A DNA stretch of 64,000 bases from Candidatus Chlorohelix allophototropha. Lineage in GTDB: Bacteria; Chloroflexota; Chloroflexia; Chloroheliales; Chloroheliaceae. The stretch covers positions 2,046,001 to 2,110,000 of the forward strand of contig NZ_CP128400.1 of NCBI RefSeq assembly GCF_030389965.1. Reading direction: 5' to 3'. Positions 8,689-17,818 of this stretch are shown here, piece by piece. The notes below the pieces were generated by a model. It was given only the letters and a program-made list of their open reading frames with translations. It had not been told where the DNA came from and did no database searches. Each line of letters begins with the position of its first letter. Position 1 is the first letter of the stretch. Made by a program: the position numbers and the translations under genes.

Positions 8689-9789
8689 TTAGGCAGGGAC
8701 AACCAAGTGCTGACGCAGTAGCCAGAGCAAATCCCGATGTTCCGGCTTTTCCAGCGTAGGGTCAAGCTGCCGCAACGCTTCTTCAGCCTGATCAATGTAG
8801 TGATTGATTAGCTCTAGCGTTTGCCGATAAGCCGCTTCCCACGGCAATATCGCTTTAAAAGCCGGCAAATATTCCGCCGATTCTAAGCTTTGCGCCCACA
8901 ATTGCAGAAATGCCTGTTTCTCAGCCGCACCCGGTTGATTCTCATACAGGTAGATTAATGGAAGGTTGAAAACGCCCGTGCGGTAATCCCGGCATTGCTC
9001 GATACCGTCCGCCCCGCCGCCCGCATAATCGTATAAGTCGCTCATCAGGTTCAAGGCGATGCCCGCCCGGTAGCCAAACTGTCGATACCATTGCAACTCG
9101 GCGGCGTTTGCGCCCCCCAAAATTGCCCCTAACCCCGCTAAAAAGGAAAAGCGTGAACCGGATTTGAGCGCAATTTTCGCGATATACTGCTCAATGTCCA
9201 CTTCCCTAAGCGGGAGCGGCTGTTTAGTTTCCTGCGTATCCAGCAATTGTCCGCGCAACGCGCCCCCGATAGCCCGGTTTAGCTCAACCACAACGCCCAA
9301 ATAATCGGTCTGAGTGTGCCGTTGCTCTGCCAGTTGAGCAAGGTTACAGACAAGAATCTCCTGACCGCGATTGAGCATAAGCAGCGCCAGATTTAGTGCG
9401 GTGGAGACATCCAGCACTTTATCCAGCGAGGTCTCCCGGTCGCCATCCTGAATATCATCCAATATCGAACTGGCTTGCTGGATTAAAAATACTCCTGCCA
9501 GCGCGGGAATAATCTCGCGGAAGCCTCTACCGCTTGCGCCACAGGTCAAACCCACCAGTTCCGAGCTAAGAAATGCCATTTTCGACTTGGTGCAAGCGTA
9601 GGAAGATTGGTCACAATCCTGCGAAGCCTCCAACCCTAACGCAAGCTGAATTTGCTCCTGCAAGGGATAACGCTGAAAACTGTTTAGCACGCGCCCATTC
9701 AAGGCGGGGATATTGCCCCGAAACTCAAACAAATTCCCTTCAAAATTAGCCAGCAGTTCATGTTCAATCAGCGCATGTAGTGCATCCAT
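8689..9789 (-). CDS. Class I polyprenyl synthase family protein with an altered second Asp motif
   Basis: A 366-aa all-helical protein of the isoprenyl diphosphate synthase fold. The first Asp-rich motif is intact (SILDDIQDGDRE, near residue 112). The second motif reads NLMSDLYDYAGGGADG where canonical enzymes have DDxxD, so its first Asp is Ser. The downstream DYRTGVFNLPLIYLYE matches the usual KxxTLPxI region. Altered second motifs occur in ComQ-like and other specialised members. Normal prenyl chain elongation would be weakened, so it may modify a special substrate or have a regulatory role. It is a monocistronic unit ended by the terminator at 8628-8654. Confidence 0.75.
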   Translation of the reverse strand: MDALHALIEHELLANFEGNLFEFRGNIPALNGRVLNSFQRYPLQEQIQLALGLEASQDCDQSSYACTKSKMAFLSSELVGLTCGASGRGFREIIPALAGVFLIQQASSILDDIQDGDRETSLDKVLDVSTALNLALLMLNRGQEILVCNLAQLAEQRHTQTDYLGVVVELNRAIGGALRGQLLDTQETKQPLPLREVDIEQYIAKIALKSGSRFSFLAGLGAILGGANAAELQWYRQFGYRAGIALNLMSDLYDYAGGGADGIEQCRDYRTGVFNLPLIYLYENQPGAAEKQAFLQLWAQSLESAEYLPAFKAILPWEAAYRQTLELINHYIDQAEEALRQLDPTLEKPEHRDLLWLLRQHLVVPA

Positions 9790-9908
9790 AAATCAAATAC
9801 CCTTTACAAATTTAATACTATTACCGACAAGGTTGTCTTGTATATTATAAGGGTTTTTTGGAAAGCATGGGAGAGGGTTATTATCCTCAATATGCGCCTT
9901 GCCGCTGT

Positions 9909-9980
9909 GCTGCGCCTATCGCGTTTTTCCCGCCATAATGTAACGGTAGTTTAGCAATGGTTTAACCTGCGTTTTAGCCA
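9909..9980 (+). promoter_or_regulatory. Orphan copy of the STAND-gene promoter module
   Basis: A -35-like CTGCGC (9910-9915), an 18-bp spacer and CATAAT (9934-9939), then TTTAGCAATGGTTTAACCTG and CGTTTTAGCC. This is nearly identical to the regions upstream of the STAND genes at 21296-21382, 29336-29422 and 59329-59416. Here no gene follows. A REP-like array begins almost at once. Confidence 0.7.
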
Positions 9981-9994
9981 TCCGCACCCATCCT

Positions 9995-10108
9995 AACATC
10001 AAGGGCGCATCGGAACGAGGCGGTTTTAATTCGTAGCCCGCGATGGGTGGCACGGGATAAAGGGCGATTCGCACCCTCTACGGGGTGCAGGCGAATCGCC
10101 CCTACAAA
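9995..10108 (+). repeat. REP-like palindromic array (family 1)
   Basis: Contains GGGCGCATCGGAACGAGGCG, CCCGCGATGGGTGGCACGGG and a long hairpin with GGGCGATTCGCACC and its reverse complement, ending in CGCCCCTAC. It lies just past the biotin carboxylase stop and follows the orphan promoter. Confidence 0.7.
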
Positions 10109-10132
10109 AACAAATTCCAAAAAAAACGCGGA

Positions 10133-11470
10133 TTAAGCTTTGAGAAGCCCGGTATTGTAATTGCCGCTGACGAAAGCGGGATCGTCCAGCAAGCGCAAAT
10201 GTAGCGGCAGGTTGGTTTTGAGACCCTCGATTTGGAACTGCGAAAGAGCCACCCGACTGCGCTCCAACGCCTCGGCGCGATTCTCACCCCACACCACCAG
10301 CTTGGCAATCAGCGGATCGTAATGTGGCGTAATCGCATCGCCCTTGCCGTAGCCGCTATCGAGGCGCACAAACTCGCTCAATTCGGGCGGTTGGTACAGA
10401 CTGATAGTGCCGGGCTGCGGCAGAAAACTCACCGGGTCTTCCGCGTAGATGCGAAACTCGATGGCGTGACCCTTCGGCGCAAACTCGGCTTGCTTGAGCG
10501 GCAACGGCTCACCCGCCGCCACGCGCAACTGCAACTCCACCAAATCCAGCCCTAGCGTCATCTCGGTAACGGGATGCTCTACCTGCAAGCGCGTATTCAT
10601 TTCGAGGAAATAGAACTCGCCGTTCTCTCCCAAAATAAACTCCACCGTTCCGGCGTTGCGATAGCCCACCGCTGCCGCCGCCTGTAACGCCGCTTGCGTC
10701 ATGCGCTGCCGCAACTCCGGGTTATTCACCAGCGCGGGCGAGGGCGTTTCCTCAATCACCTTCTGGTAACGGCGTTGCACGCTGCACTCGCGTTCGTACA
10801 GATGCACCCCCTGACCGTGCGCGTCAAACAGCACTTGCACTTCCACATGGCGCGCCCCCGGCACATAGCGTTCGATGAAAACCGAATCGTCGCCAAAAGC
10901 GCGTTGGGCGCGACTTTGCGCGGTTTTGATACCCTGCCGCAATTTGTCGGCGTTATTGGCAATGGTCATGCCGATACCGCCGCCACCCGCGCTCGGCTTC
11001 ACCAGCACCGGATAGCCGATTTCTTCTGCCAACGCCACCGCCAGTTCAATATCGCTGATCGGCTCGGACGTGCCGGGGGCGACAGGCACTCCCGCCTTAC
11101 GCATCAGTTCGCGCGCCGCCACCTTCTCGCCCATCGCCGCCATCGCTTCGGGCGAGGGTCCTATAAACACCATCCCCAACTCTTGACAACGATCGGCGAA
11201 CATCGGGTTTTCTGCCAAAAAGCCGTAGCCGGGATGAATCGCCTCGCACTCGGCTTGTTGCGCCACCTCCAGAATGATTTCCATATTCAAATAGCTGGCG
11301 TGAGCAGGGGCAAGCCCGATTAGGATAGCGTAAGTGGCTTCGTTCACAAAGGGCAGCATCATATCGGCATCGCTGTGTACTGCCACGGTTTCAATGCCCA
11401 TCCGCTTGCAAGTGCGGATGATACGGCGGGCAATTTCGCCTCGATTTGCAATCAATATTCTATTAAACAT
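10133..11470 (-). CDS. accC: Biotin carboxylase subunit (acetyl-/acyl-CoA carboxylase)
   Basis: A 445-aa protein matching biotin carboxylase over its full length. It starts MFNRILIANRGEIARRIIRT, has the glycine-rich ATP-grasp loop PSAGGGGIGM (residues ~160-170), ERECSVQRRYQKVIEE and the active-site EMNTRLQVEHPVTEM. It carboxylates biotin with ATP and bicarbonate. The carrier gene lies 5 bp upstream on the same strand. No carboxyltransferase genes are in the window, so the acceptor (acetyl- or propionyl-CoA) is not shown. Confidence 0.93.
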   Translation of the reverse strand: MFNRILIANRGEIARRIIRTCKRMGIETVAVHSDADMMLPFVNEATYAILIGLAPAHASYLNMEIILEVAQQAECEAIHPGYGFLAENPMFADRCQELGMVFIGPSPEAMAAMGEKVAARELMRKAGVPVAPGTSEPISDIELAVALAEEIGYPVLVKPSAGGGGIGMTIANNADKLRQGIKTAQSRAQRAFGDDSVFIERYVPGARHVEVQVLFDAHGQGVHLYERECSVQRRYQKVIEETPSPALVNNPELRQRMTQAALQAAAAVGYRNAGTVEFILGENGEFYFLEMNTRLQVEHPVTEMTLGLDLVELQLRVAAGEPLPLKQAEFAPKGHAIEFRIYAEDPVSFLPQPGTISLYQPPELSEFVRLDSGYGKGDAITPHYDPLIAKLVVWGENRAEALERSRVALSQFQIEGLKTNLPLHLRLLDDPAFVSGNYNTGLLKA

Positions 11471-11475
11471 GGCGA

Positions 11476-11688
11476 TTATTCCAGCACCACCAGAACGTCA
11501 CCCTGATTCACAAACCTGCCCGGCTCGACTAGAATTTCGCTAACCGTGCCGGAGATAGGCGCACTTACCGGGATTTCCATTTTCATGGACTCAAGGATTA
11601 TCAAATCTTCTTCTTCTTCCACCGCTTGTCCTACTACCGCCGGTACTTGCCAAACTGTACCCGATATCGGGGCTTTCACCTCGGTCAT
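11476..11688 (-). CDS. Small biotin carboxyl carrier protein
   Basis: A 70-aa biotinyl domain on its own. It has the biotinylation motif ESMKMEI (lysine at residue 36) and the two-fold barrel repeat APISGTV at both ends. It lacks the N-terminal region of typical AccB (~150 aa), so it is a minimal carrier like those used by acyl-CoA carboxylases. It is the first gene of a two-gene unit with accC, 5 bp apart, with a GGAGG-like site upstream of ATG 11688. Confidence 0.88.
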   Translation of the reverse strand: MTEVKAPISGTVWQVPAVVGQAVEEEEDLIILESMKMEIPVSAPISGTVSEILVEPGRFVNQGDVLVVLE

Positions 11689-11825
11689 TCGTATTCCTCC
11701 TTGTTATATAGGATGAGTCCATAATGCATTTAGAGAGCATGTTATCAAGTTCAAAGCCGCTTGACAAATTTGTTAGATTTAGCCACTTTATCCTATAATA
11801 ACGCCACAATAAGGAGGGAATACAG

Positions 11826-12368
11826 ATGGGTTTTGAGTTTGGTAAGTTCTGGCGCAAAGATAACATCCCCAACAACGAACGCATCACCGTCAGGCAAGGA
11901 CGCAACACGCCGGAAGACCGCGAGGCAGCGCGGGCGTTGATGCAGGAAACCTTCGATTACCACGAAAAGCTAGGCATGGGTGAACCGGGACTAACCTTCA
12001 AGCCTGCGTCGCAAGCCAGCTACATGGAAGAATGTATTAGCGCGTTGCTCTACGGTGATAACGAATCGGTACGCGCCTTGCTGGCGTTCAGGGGCAAACA
12101 AGCGGTGGGCTTTGCGCTGGTGCGCATCATGAGTGATTACTATTATACCCTCGACCACTACGGCTACATCGAGCAACTAATCGTAACCGAACAAGCGCGG
12201 CAGCAGGGCGCGGGCGCAATGTTGCTGGAAGCCTGCTACGATTGGCTGAAATCGCGCCGCATCCACAGCGCCACCCTCAAGGTGTACGGCACGAACCGCG
12301 CTGCACTGCGCTTCTACGAACGCGAGGGCTTTTCGCACCTGCGCTACGAGCTAATCAAACATTTCTAG
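11826..12368 (+). CDS. GNAT family N-acetyltransferase
   Basis: A 180-aa protein with a GNAT core at about residues 20-175. IEQLIVTEQARQQGAGAMLLE is the acetyl-CoA binding segment (Q/RxxGxG/A), and YGTNRAALRFYEREGF is the typical C-terminal motif. The substrate is unknown. AAGGAGGG lies 7 nt upstream of ATG 11826. It is divergent from the biotin carrier gene. Confidence 0.85.
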   Translation: MGFEFGKFWRKDNIPNNERITVRQGRNTPEDREAARALMQETFDYHEKLGMGEPGLTFKPASQASYMEECISALLYGDNESVRALLAFRGKQAVGFALVRIMSDYYYTLDHYGYIEQLIVTEQARQQGAGAMLLEACYDWLKSRRIHSATLKVYGTNRAALRFYEREGFSHLRYELIKHF

Positions 12369-12382
12369 ACCTGTGTAACTAA

Positions 12383-12601
12383 GTGGGGTTCTCAGGGGTG
12401 CAACCCCTGTGCGGGGTGGCATACCCCATACGGGGCACAGGTGGGTGTCCCCTTGAACTCACCCGCCCTCTTTCCCCCCTTGAGGGAACTAACGGAATCG
12501 GAGCGGGGTGCTCAGGGGTGCAACCCCTGTGCGGGGTCGCAAGGGGTGTCCCCTTGAACTCACCCGCCCTCTTTCCCCCCTTGAGGGGGTTAGGGGGTGT
12601 G
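12383..12601 (+). repeat. Family 2 intergenic repeat (two tandem units)
   Basis: Two units with GGGGTGCAACCCCTGTGCGG, GGGTGTCCCCTTGAACTCA and CCCTCTTTCCCCCCTTGAGG. The same blocks occur at 15243-15374 and, in reverse sense, at 30630-30837 and 57000-57287. The units are full of short GC-rich inverted repeats (GGGGTGCAACCCC and GGGGTGTCCCC). Confidence 0.75.
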
Positions 12602-13131
12602 AATAGTTACTAATAATCAATCCTATTCAATATTGAATTTATGCTTGACTTCTTATTAATTCTATTCTAATATTTAGCTATTGCTTCAGTTTTTATGGGT
12701 TGTTAAAGAGCCTTTCCTTATCTAGCTGTAAAAGCTGAATGTGCCCGGAACAGTGTTATTACTTCCCAACAATTTACTAAATTAGCAGACACTTAGTTAT
12801 ATTTCAGTTGGGTTTTTAAAACCGTAGTTCGCCAACGGAAACAGTCTTAATGAATTAGTGACGAGCTACAGAATTCCAAAAATCTCAAGCCAACGACTAA
12901 TCTAGTTGCTAAGAGCGTTTTAACCTACTTAAACTAAGTCAACCTAAAAGCAAATGGCTTTAGGCGGTTTATTAAGCTTGTGCAAATTTACCGCAACTTT
13001 TGTTAAGGCTGTTAAACGCTTTCCTAATTAGATAGGGAACAGTTTGTTGCTTCAGAGGCTGAACCAATTTTAACTTTAAGTATGCCACATTATAAGGTAG
13101 AGTCTACTTATGCCGCAGGAGAATAAATTGA
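12602..13131 (+). other. Gene-free leader region
   Basis: About 530 bp, AT-rich, with no plausible coding frame and no strong hairpin. It should contain the promoter of the secreted protein at 13132. AGGAG lies 9 nt before that ATG. I see nothing else to assign. Confidence 0.5.
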
Positions 13132-15111
13132 ATGTTCAATTATTTACATAATCACAAGAGGGCTGCTCGCTTTCAGCTACTTGTTGTGCTCACCACCCTA
13201 TTAGCCTTAGTTTTAGGCGTATTCGATTTATCTACCACCCTTGTTGCAAGTGCCGCCGGAGATGGCTATGCACGCCTGATTGCAAGCGGTGGTACGGCGA
13301 ATTTTCGTGTAACCGCAGATGGTAGTGATAATTACCAATTCCCCGAACTTGCCACCGATCCTCGTGGCGCTGCCGAAGGTGGTGGCAGTGGGGTTACGCC
13401 TACTCCGCGCCTTGCCAGCCAGTTGACCAACAGAAGCCTGACCCAAAGCAAGGGGAATTACAAGGCTGAAGGAAATGACGATGATAAGGGCGCACCGAAA
13501 GCCAAGTTGAATACCAGTTTCAATGGCTTGAATCTGCGTAACCAACGTCTCGCCAACGGTGGCAATCAGTTTACAGTAGAACCGCCCGACCAAGGAATGT
13601 GTTCTAATGGTACTTACGTAATGGAATCGGTCAATGATGTTCTGCGGGTTTATGATAGTGCTGGTAATGCGCTGAATGCTGTAACCGACTTGAACAGCTT
13701 TTACGGTTACACCGCTGCAATCAATCGTACTACCGGCGCGCGCGGTCCGTTTGTTACCGACCCAAGTTGCTTTTACGATGCGCCGACTCAACGGTGGTTC
13801 CAGGCTGTATTGACCCTAGACGTGAACCCGGTAACCGGGACTTTCACCGGAGCAAACCATCTTGATGTAGCAGTTAGCACGACTTCTAATCCTCTTGGTA
13901 GCTGGAATATCTATCGAATTCCTGTACAGGACGATGGTACGGACGGTACGCCGAATCACGGTTGTAGCTATGGCCCGTGCATCGGTGACTATCCTCATAT
14001 CGGCGCCGATAAGAACGGTTTCTATATCACCACCAACGAATATTCACTCTTCGGACCTGAATTCATCGGCGCGCAAGTTTACGCTTTTTCCAAGAAAGCG
14101 CTGGCTGCCGGGGCTTCGAGTATAACCGTTGTCCAGTTCAATACAGCGGGTGCGGTAGCCGGAAATCCGGGCTTTACTGTCATCCCGGCAATTTCGCCCG
14201 ATTCACAATACGAAAATGATGGTGGCGGTACTGAATATTTCTTGAGTTCGATGGCTGCTCCCGAAGCTAATGGCACAGGCGTAGATAATCGGCTGGCTGT
14301 TTGGGCTTTAACCAATACCAGTTCATTGAACAGTAGCGCACCGAATTTGAAACTGGGCAATAACGTTATAAAGGTTAAGTCTTATAGTATTCCGCCCGCC
14401 GCCGATCAAAAAGCCGGGGACTTCCCGTTGGGGCAATGTATAAACGATACTACAACGCCCACACCTTTTGGACCGGGTTGCTGGCAATACTTTTTCGTGG
14501 GCGAACCTGCTCACACTGAAGTCGAGTCTACGCTCGATAGCAGTGATTCCCGAATGCAGCAGGTTTACTTCTCACAACATAAGTTGTGGGGTGCGTTAGG
14601 TACAGGTTTAAATGTGGGCGGCGCGACTAAAGCCGGAATCGCTTACTACATTATTGAACCAGCCCTTTCCAAAGGTGGCGTGAAGGCAGAATTAGCACGG
14701 CAAGGACAGTTCGGGCTGGCTAACAACAACCTAACTTATCCGGCTATGGCAGTTACCGCTCAAGGTAAAGCTGTTATAAGCTTCACCCTAACCGGACAGG
14801 ATTACTTCCCCTCTGCTGCCTTTGCGACATTGAATCAAGAAGATGGCGCAGGTAAAATTCAAATCGCCGCCGCGGGACTAGGACCACAGGATGGTTTTAG
14901 CGGTTACAACGCCTTCGGCAATCCACCCCGCCCACGCTGGGGTGATTACGGAGCGGCGGTAGCAGTTGGCAACAAAATCTGGATTGCCAGTGAATATATC
15001 GGGCAAACCTGTACTCTGGCTCAATATACCACAGGGGCGATCGGTAGCTGCGGTGGAACTAGGGTTTCGCTAGGCAACTGGTACACTCGTATTAGCCAAG
15101 TGACACCATAA
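13132..15111 (+). CDS. Large secreted protein of unknown function
   Basis: A 659-aa protein with a signal peptide (residues ~1-42, cleavage near ASAA). A polar linker (~45-135) precedes a globular region, probably a beta-propeller, judging from repeated aromatic blade-like segments (CFYDAPTQRWFQAVLTLD, IGADKNGFYITTNEYSLFG, WGDYGAAVAVGNKIWIASEY). Scattered cysteines (for example CSYGPCIGDYPH) may form disulfides. Similar secreted proteins occur in Chloroflexota and Actinobacteria without known function. It is monocistronic and has its own terminator. There is no membrane anchor, so it is probably released. Confidence 0.75.
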   Translation: MFNYLHNHKRAARFQLLVVLTTLLALVLGVFDLSTTLVASAAGDGYARLIASGGTANFRVTADGSDNYQFPELATDPRGAAEGGGSGVTPTPRLASQLTNRSLTQSKGNYKAEGNDDDKGAPKAKLNTSFNGLNLRNQRLANGGNQFTVEPPDQGMCSNGTYVMESVNDVLRVYDSAGNALNAVTDLNSFYGYTAAINRTTGARGPFVTDPSCFYDAPTQRWFQAVLTLDVNPVTGTFTGANHLDVAVSTTSNPLGSWNIYRIPVQDDGTDGTPNHGCSYGPCIGDYPHIGADKNGFYITTNEYSLFGPEFIGAQVYAFSKKALAAGASSITVVQFNTAGAVAGNPGFTVIPAISPDSQYENDGGGTEYFLSSMAAPEANGTGVDNRLAVWALTNTSSLNSSAPNLKLGNNVIKVKSYSIPPAADQKAGDFPLGQCINDTTTPTPFGPGCWQYFFVGEPAHTEVESTLDSSDSRMQQVYFSQHKLWGALGTGLNVGGATKAGIAYYIIEPALSKGGVKAELARQGQFGLANNNLTYPAMAVTAQGKAVISFTLTGQDYFPSAAFATLNQEDGAGKIQIAAAGLGPQDGFSGYNAFGNPPRPRWGDYGAAVAVGNKIWIASEYIGQTCTLAQYTTGAIGSCGGTRVSLGNWYTRISQVTP

Positions 15112-15168
15112 CTTATTAAGGAAGGTGATAACGGCGGAGGCTAATACCGCGCTCACTGTATAAAAATC

Positions 15169-15200
15169 AAGCCGGAGGGTTAAGCGCCCCCGGCTTTTTC
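15169..15200 (+). terminator. Intrinsic terminator after the secreted protein gene
   Basis: AGCCGG (15170-15175) pairs with CCGGCT (15190-15195) within a longer GC stem, followed by TTTTC. It is 58 bp past the stop codon. Confidence 0.75.
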
Positions 15201-15242
15201 TTTGCCTATATTGTGGCTACCAGCGCAAGGGCTTCTCCCTCC

Positions 15243-15374
15243 TGCTCCCCACTTGAGGGAATCCGAGTGGGGGTTCTCAGGGGTGCAACTCCTGTGCGGG
15301 GTGGCATACCCCATACGGGGCACAGGTGGGTGTCCCCTCGAACTCCTCTCTCCTACTCCCCACTTGAGGGGGTA
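15243..15374 (+). repeat. Family 2 intergenic repeat
   Basis: One unit, closely matching 12383-12601: GGTGCAACTCCTGTGCGGGG, then CATACCCCATACGGGGCACA and CCCCACTTGAGGG. It lies between convergent genes. Confidence 0.7.
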
Positions 15375-15389
15375 ATAGTTACCATATAT

Positions 15390-15432
15390 AAAACCTCCCA
15401 TTTTATACCAGACCGGAAAAATGGGAGGTTTT
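15390..15432. terminator. Strong bidirectional terminator between convergent genes
   Basis: AAAACCTCCCATTTT (15390-15404) pairs with its near-perfect reverse complement at ~15417-15432, giving a long stem with T tracts on both strands. It ends the subtilisin transcript on the minus strand and backs up the + strand terminator at 15169-15200. Confidence 0.75.
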
Positions 15433-15480
15433 ATTTTCAATTATCGTTAGCAAAAAACCTTACGCGAACAGAAATACCAG

Positions 15481-17250
15481 CTATTGGCTATTTCTGCCGT
15501 TGTATTTCTTGCTCTCCAGAATTGCCCCAAGCGCATTTACCAACCCTGCGCCGTAAGCTTCACGGTCAGAGATGGCTTTGCCGCCAAGGTGGCAATATCC
15601 GGTGGGACACAGCAAGCCAGTTCGGTCACCAGCAGACGTGTCGGTAGCGCTCAATGGTTGAGTGGCGTTACCAGAAATATTGGTCGCGCCCGCTTTAACT
15701 GCGGCTACCAATTTGGCAGGATTGTGCCGGATAGCCGGGTTGTAGCTTGCCACCAGCGCAATAACGGCTGAGACATGCGGTGTAGCCATTGAAGTACCCT
15801 GAATGGTGGAGTAACACTCATTCTGATAGAAATTGGGGTCACCAATTAAAAAGCAAGGAATTTGCGTTGCCCAGTTTGAAGTGATACTGAATTCTTCCCA
15901 CGCGGTTGTTCCATCCACCGCAGTATAGGGGAAACCGCCTGTACCGCCTCTATCCGCATTTGGCAAGTTGAACTCACGCGCGCCTCCGGGAGCGGCAATA
16001 TCAATGCGAGGCCCGTAGTTGCTATAGTAAGTGAGTTGATTCTTCTTCCCAGCTCCGGCTGGCTGGTGCGCGTCACTGCTAGGCTTACAGGTAGCATCAC
16101 TACTTTCAAAAGTTCCAGTAGGGCAAGAAGCGGAGGATTTATTAACTACATTGCCGGTTGCTGAAACATTAACCACGTGCTTAATACCACCGGGTGTCTC
16201 ATACTGACCATAGTAGTCAACAAATGGGTCGCCGGGTATTGTCAGAGGACCATGGCTGAGGACTTTGCCGCCATCGCCAATCCGAAGATGTTCATTACCG
16301 GCGGCTGCAACAATCACAGTACCCTTATTCCAAGCATAATTGACTACATCTTCGTAGGCTTTATAAATAGCATCCTGCTGTGGGTCGCTGCGATCTAGAT
16401 AGCCACCGAAGGAGATGCTCACCACGTCAATACCATGATCGGCAGCATAAATGAAGGCGTTAAGAATGGATGAGTCATAAGCGGAACCACACCACTCAGA
16501 AATTTTCAGAGCAACAAGTTTTGTATTTGGGGCAATGCCGTTAATACCCACTTTGTCCAAAGCTCCGGCAATATTGCCGCCAATCCAAGAACCGTGACCG
16601 TTCCAATCACCATTTACAGGGGCAATATCGGGAGAGACACCGAAATAAGCAGGCAACTCCGAGTCGGAAAGACCATAGTAGTCTTTGCAAAGTGTAGGAT
16701 CGGTTAAATCCACTACGTCTAACACCTGATTCTTCAACTCACTGTGGGTATAATCCAGACCAGTATCGGCTACGCCTACTATAACCGAGGATTTACCGGT
16801 CGTATATTTCCAAGCTTCTTGGGTATGGATGCGGTCAAGGTTCCACATCAAACCGGGATTGGAGGAAGCCGGGTCAGCCTTAACCCGAGTTCTTTCAGGC
16901 AATTTACCCTGCTTAAGCGCGGTAACAGTTTGCATACCTTCAGGCTGAATTAGAGTCCGCACTTGGTCTTTGGCAAGGCTTTCCAAATGCAAGCTGCCGG
17001 ATAACTGGACTTGCGAATCGGCAGAAGCTTGCACCACTAAAGTGTTTAGCTCTGGCAAATCCGATACAATTTTTGCTCCAGATTTTGTAGCCTCATCACG
17101 AAGTGCCGTATAATCTGCTGCACTCTTCGCCTTGGCTATGTAACGCCCTGCTTGCCCCTTAGCACTTACAGTAGTTGCAAAGCTTGCTGTCAATACAAGT
17201 GAAAGCATTATCCATATAGATAATGATAAACCCAACTTTTTCGATCTCAC
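15481..17250 (-). CDS. Secreted subtilisin-like serine protease (S8)
   Basis: A 589-aa preproprotease. The signal peptide covers residues 1-30. An inhibitor-I9-like propeptide (about 35-125) precedes the S8 domain. The catalytic triad is visible: Asp in VGVADTGLD, His in WNGHGSWIGG and Ser in GTSMATPHVSA, plus the oxyanion Asn in AAAGNEH. The domain is interrupted by loops carrying cysteines. It is exported and self-activated by family analogy, probably for extracellular protein degradation. It is monocistronic and ends at the bidirectional terminator at 15390-15432. Confidence 0.92.
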   Translation of the reverse strand: MRSKKLGLSLSIWIMLSLVLTASFATTVSAKGQAGRYIAKAKSAADYTALRDEATKSGAKIVSDLPELNTLVVQASADSQVQLSGSLHLESLAKDQVRTLIQPEGMQTVTALKQGKLPERTRVKADPASSNPGLMWNLDRIHTQEAWKYTTGKSSVIVGVADTGLDYTHSELKNQVLDVVDLTDPTLCKDYYGLSDSELPAYFGVSPDIAPVNGDWNGHGSWIGGNIAGALDKVGINGIAPNTKLVALKISEWCGSAYDSSILNAFIYAADHGIDVVSISFGGYLDRSDPQQDAIYKAYEDVVNYAWNKGTVIVAAAGNEHLRIGDGGKVLSHGPLTIPGDPFVDYYGQYETPGGIKHVVNVSATGNVVNKSSASCPTGTFESSDATCKPSSDAHQPAGAGKKNQLTYYSNYGPRIDIAAPGGAREFNLPNADRGGTGGFPYTAVDGTTAWEEFSITSNWATQIPCFLIGDPNFYQNECYSTIQGTSMATPHVSAVIALVASYNPAIRHNPAKLVAAVKAGATNISGNATQPLSATDTSAGDRTGLLCPTGYCHLGGKAISDREAYGAGLVNALGAILESKKYNGRNSQ

Positions 17251-17818
17251 ACGAAACCTCCCGCGTAGCTAAATCGAACACAAACGCAAATGATGCTATA
17301 GGTGATTGTTTTGTTGTAAAAGTTTTAGCCATTCTTAATTTGGGTAAAACAATACAAGAAGCAGTAGAAGTAAAGCTGCTCCTAGTTGAATTCTGTCTTA
17401 CCCTATTAACAAAGGTATAATTTTTAGTTGCGTAAAATTATCTTGCTACCAAAAGTAGCCAAGAGTTAAAGAAAATTTCCTTTAAACCCTATCAAGATAA
17501 AACGAAACAAAAAATTTTACTTGTAGCTAATTTGGCAAACAACAAAACCTAAATTAATTTACTGGCTTGTAGAGATATAGAAGTAAGACAAACTTTGTAC
17601 AATCCTCTGTTCATATTAACTTAATTTAATCATAGCGACTAAAAGTTGTCAAGGTAGCTAAGCTAGAGTTTTAAAATGGTTTATCCAAGCTCAAAACAGG
17701 GTACAACTTTGTCGAAGTAGCGCCAGCGCATCCGGCTGATATTGCGCCCTGAACCAAGCCTTAAAACAAGCGGTTTTAGCAACGAGGCGTGTCGAGCCAC
17801 GCCCCTGTGCAAGGTTGT
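17251..17818. other. Gene-free AT-rich region with one REP-like hairpin
   Basis: About 570 bp with no coding frame I trust. It must contain the promoter of the subtilisin gene on the minus strand. Near 17785-17808 is GGCGTGTCGAGCCACGCCCC, a variant of the family 1 REP hairpin also seen near 47065 and 59278. Nothing else stands out. Confidence 0.5.

Noticed and set aside
12383-12613. Possible CRISPR-like or direct-repeat array
   Set aside because: Units are long, GC-rich and contain inverted repeats. There are no unique spacers of uniform length and no cas genes.
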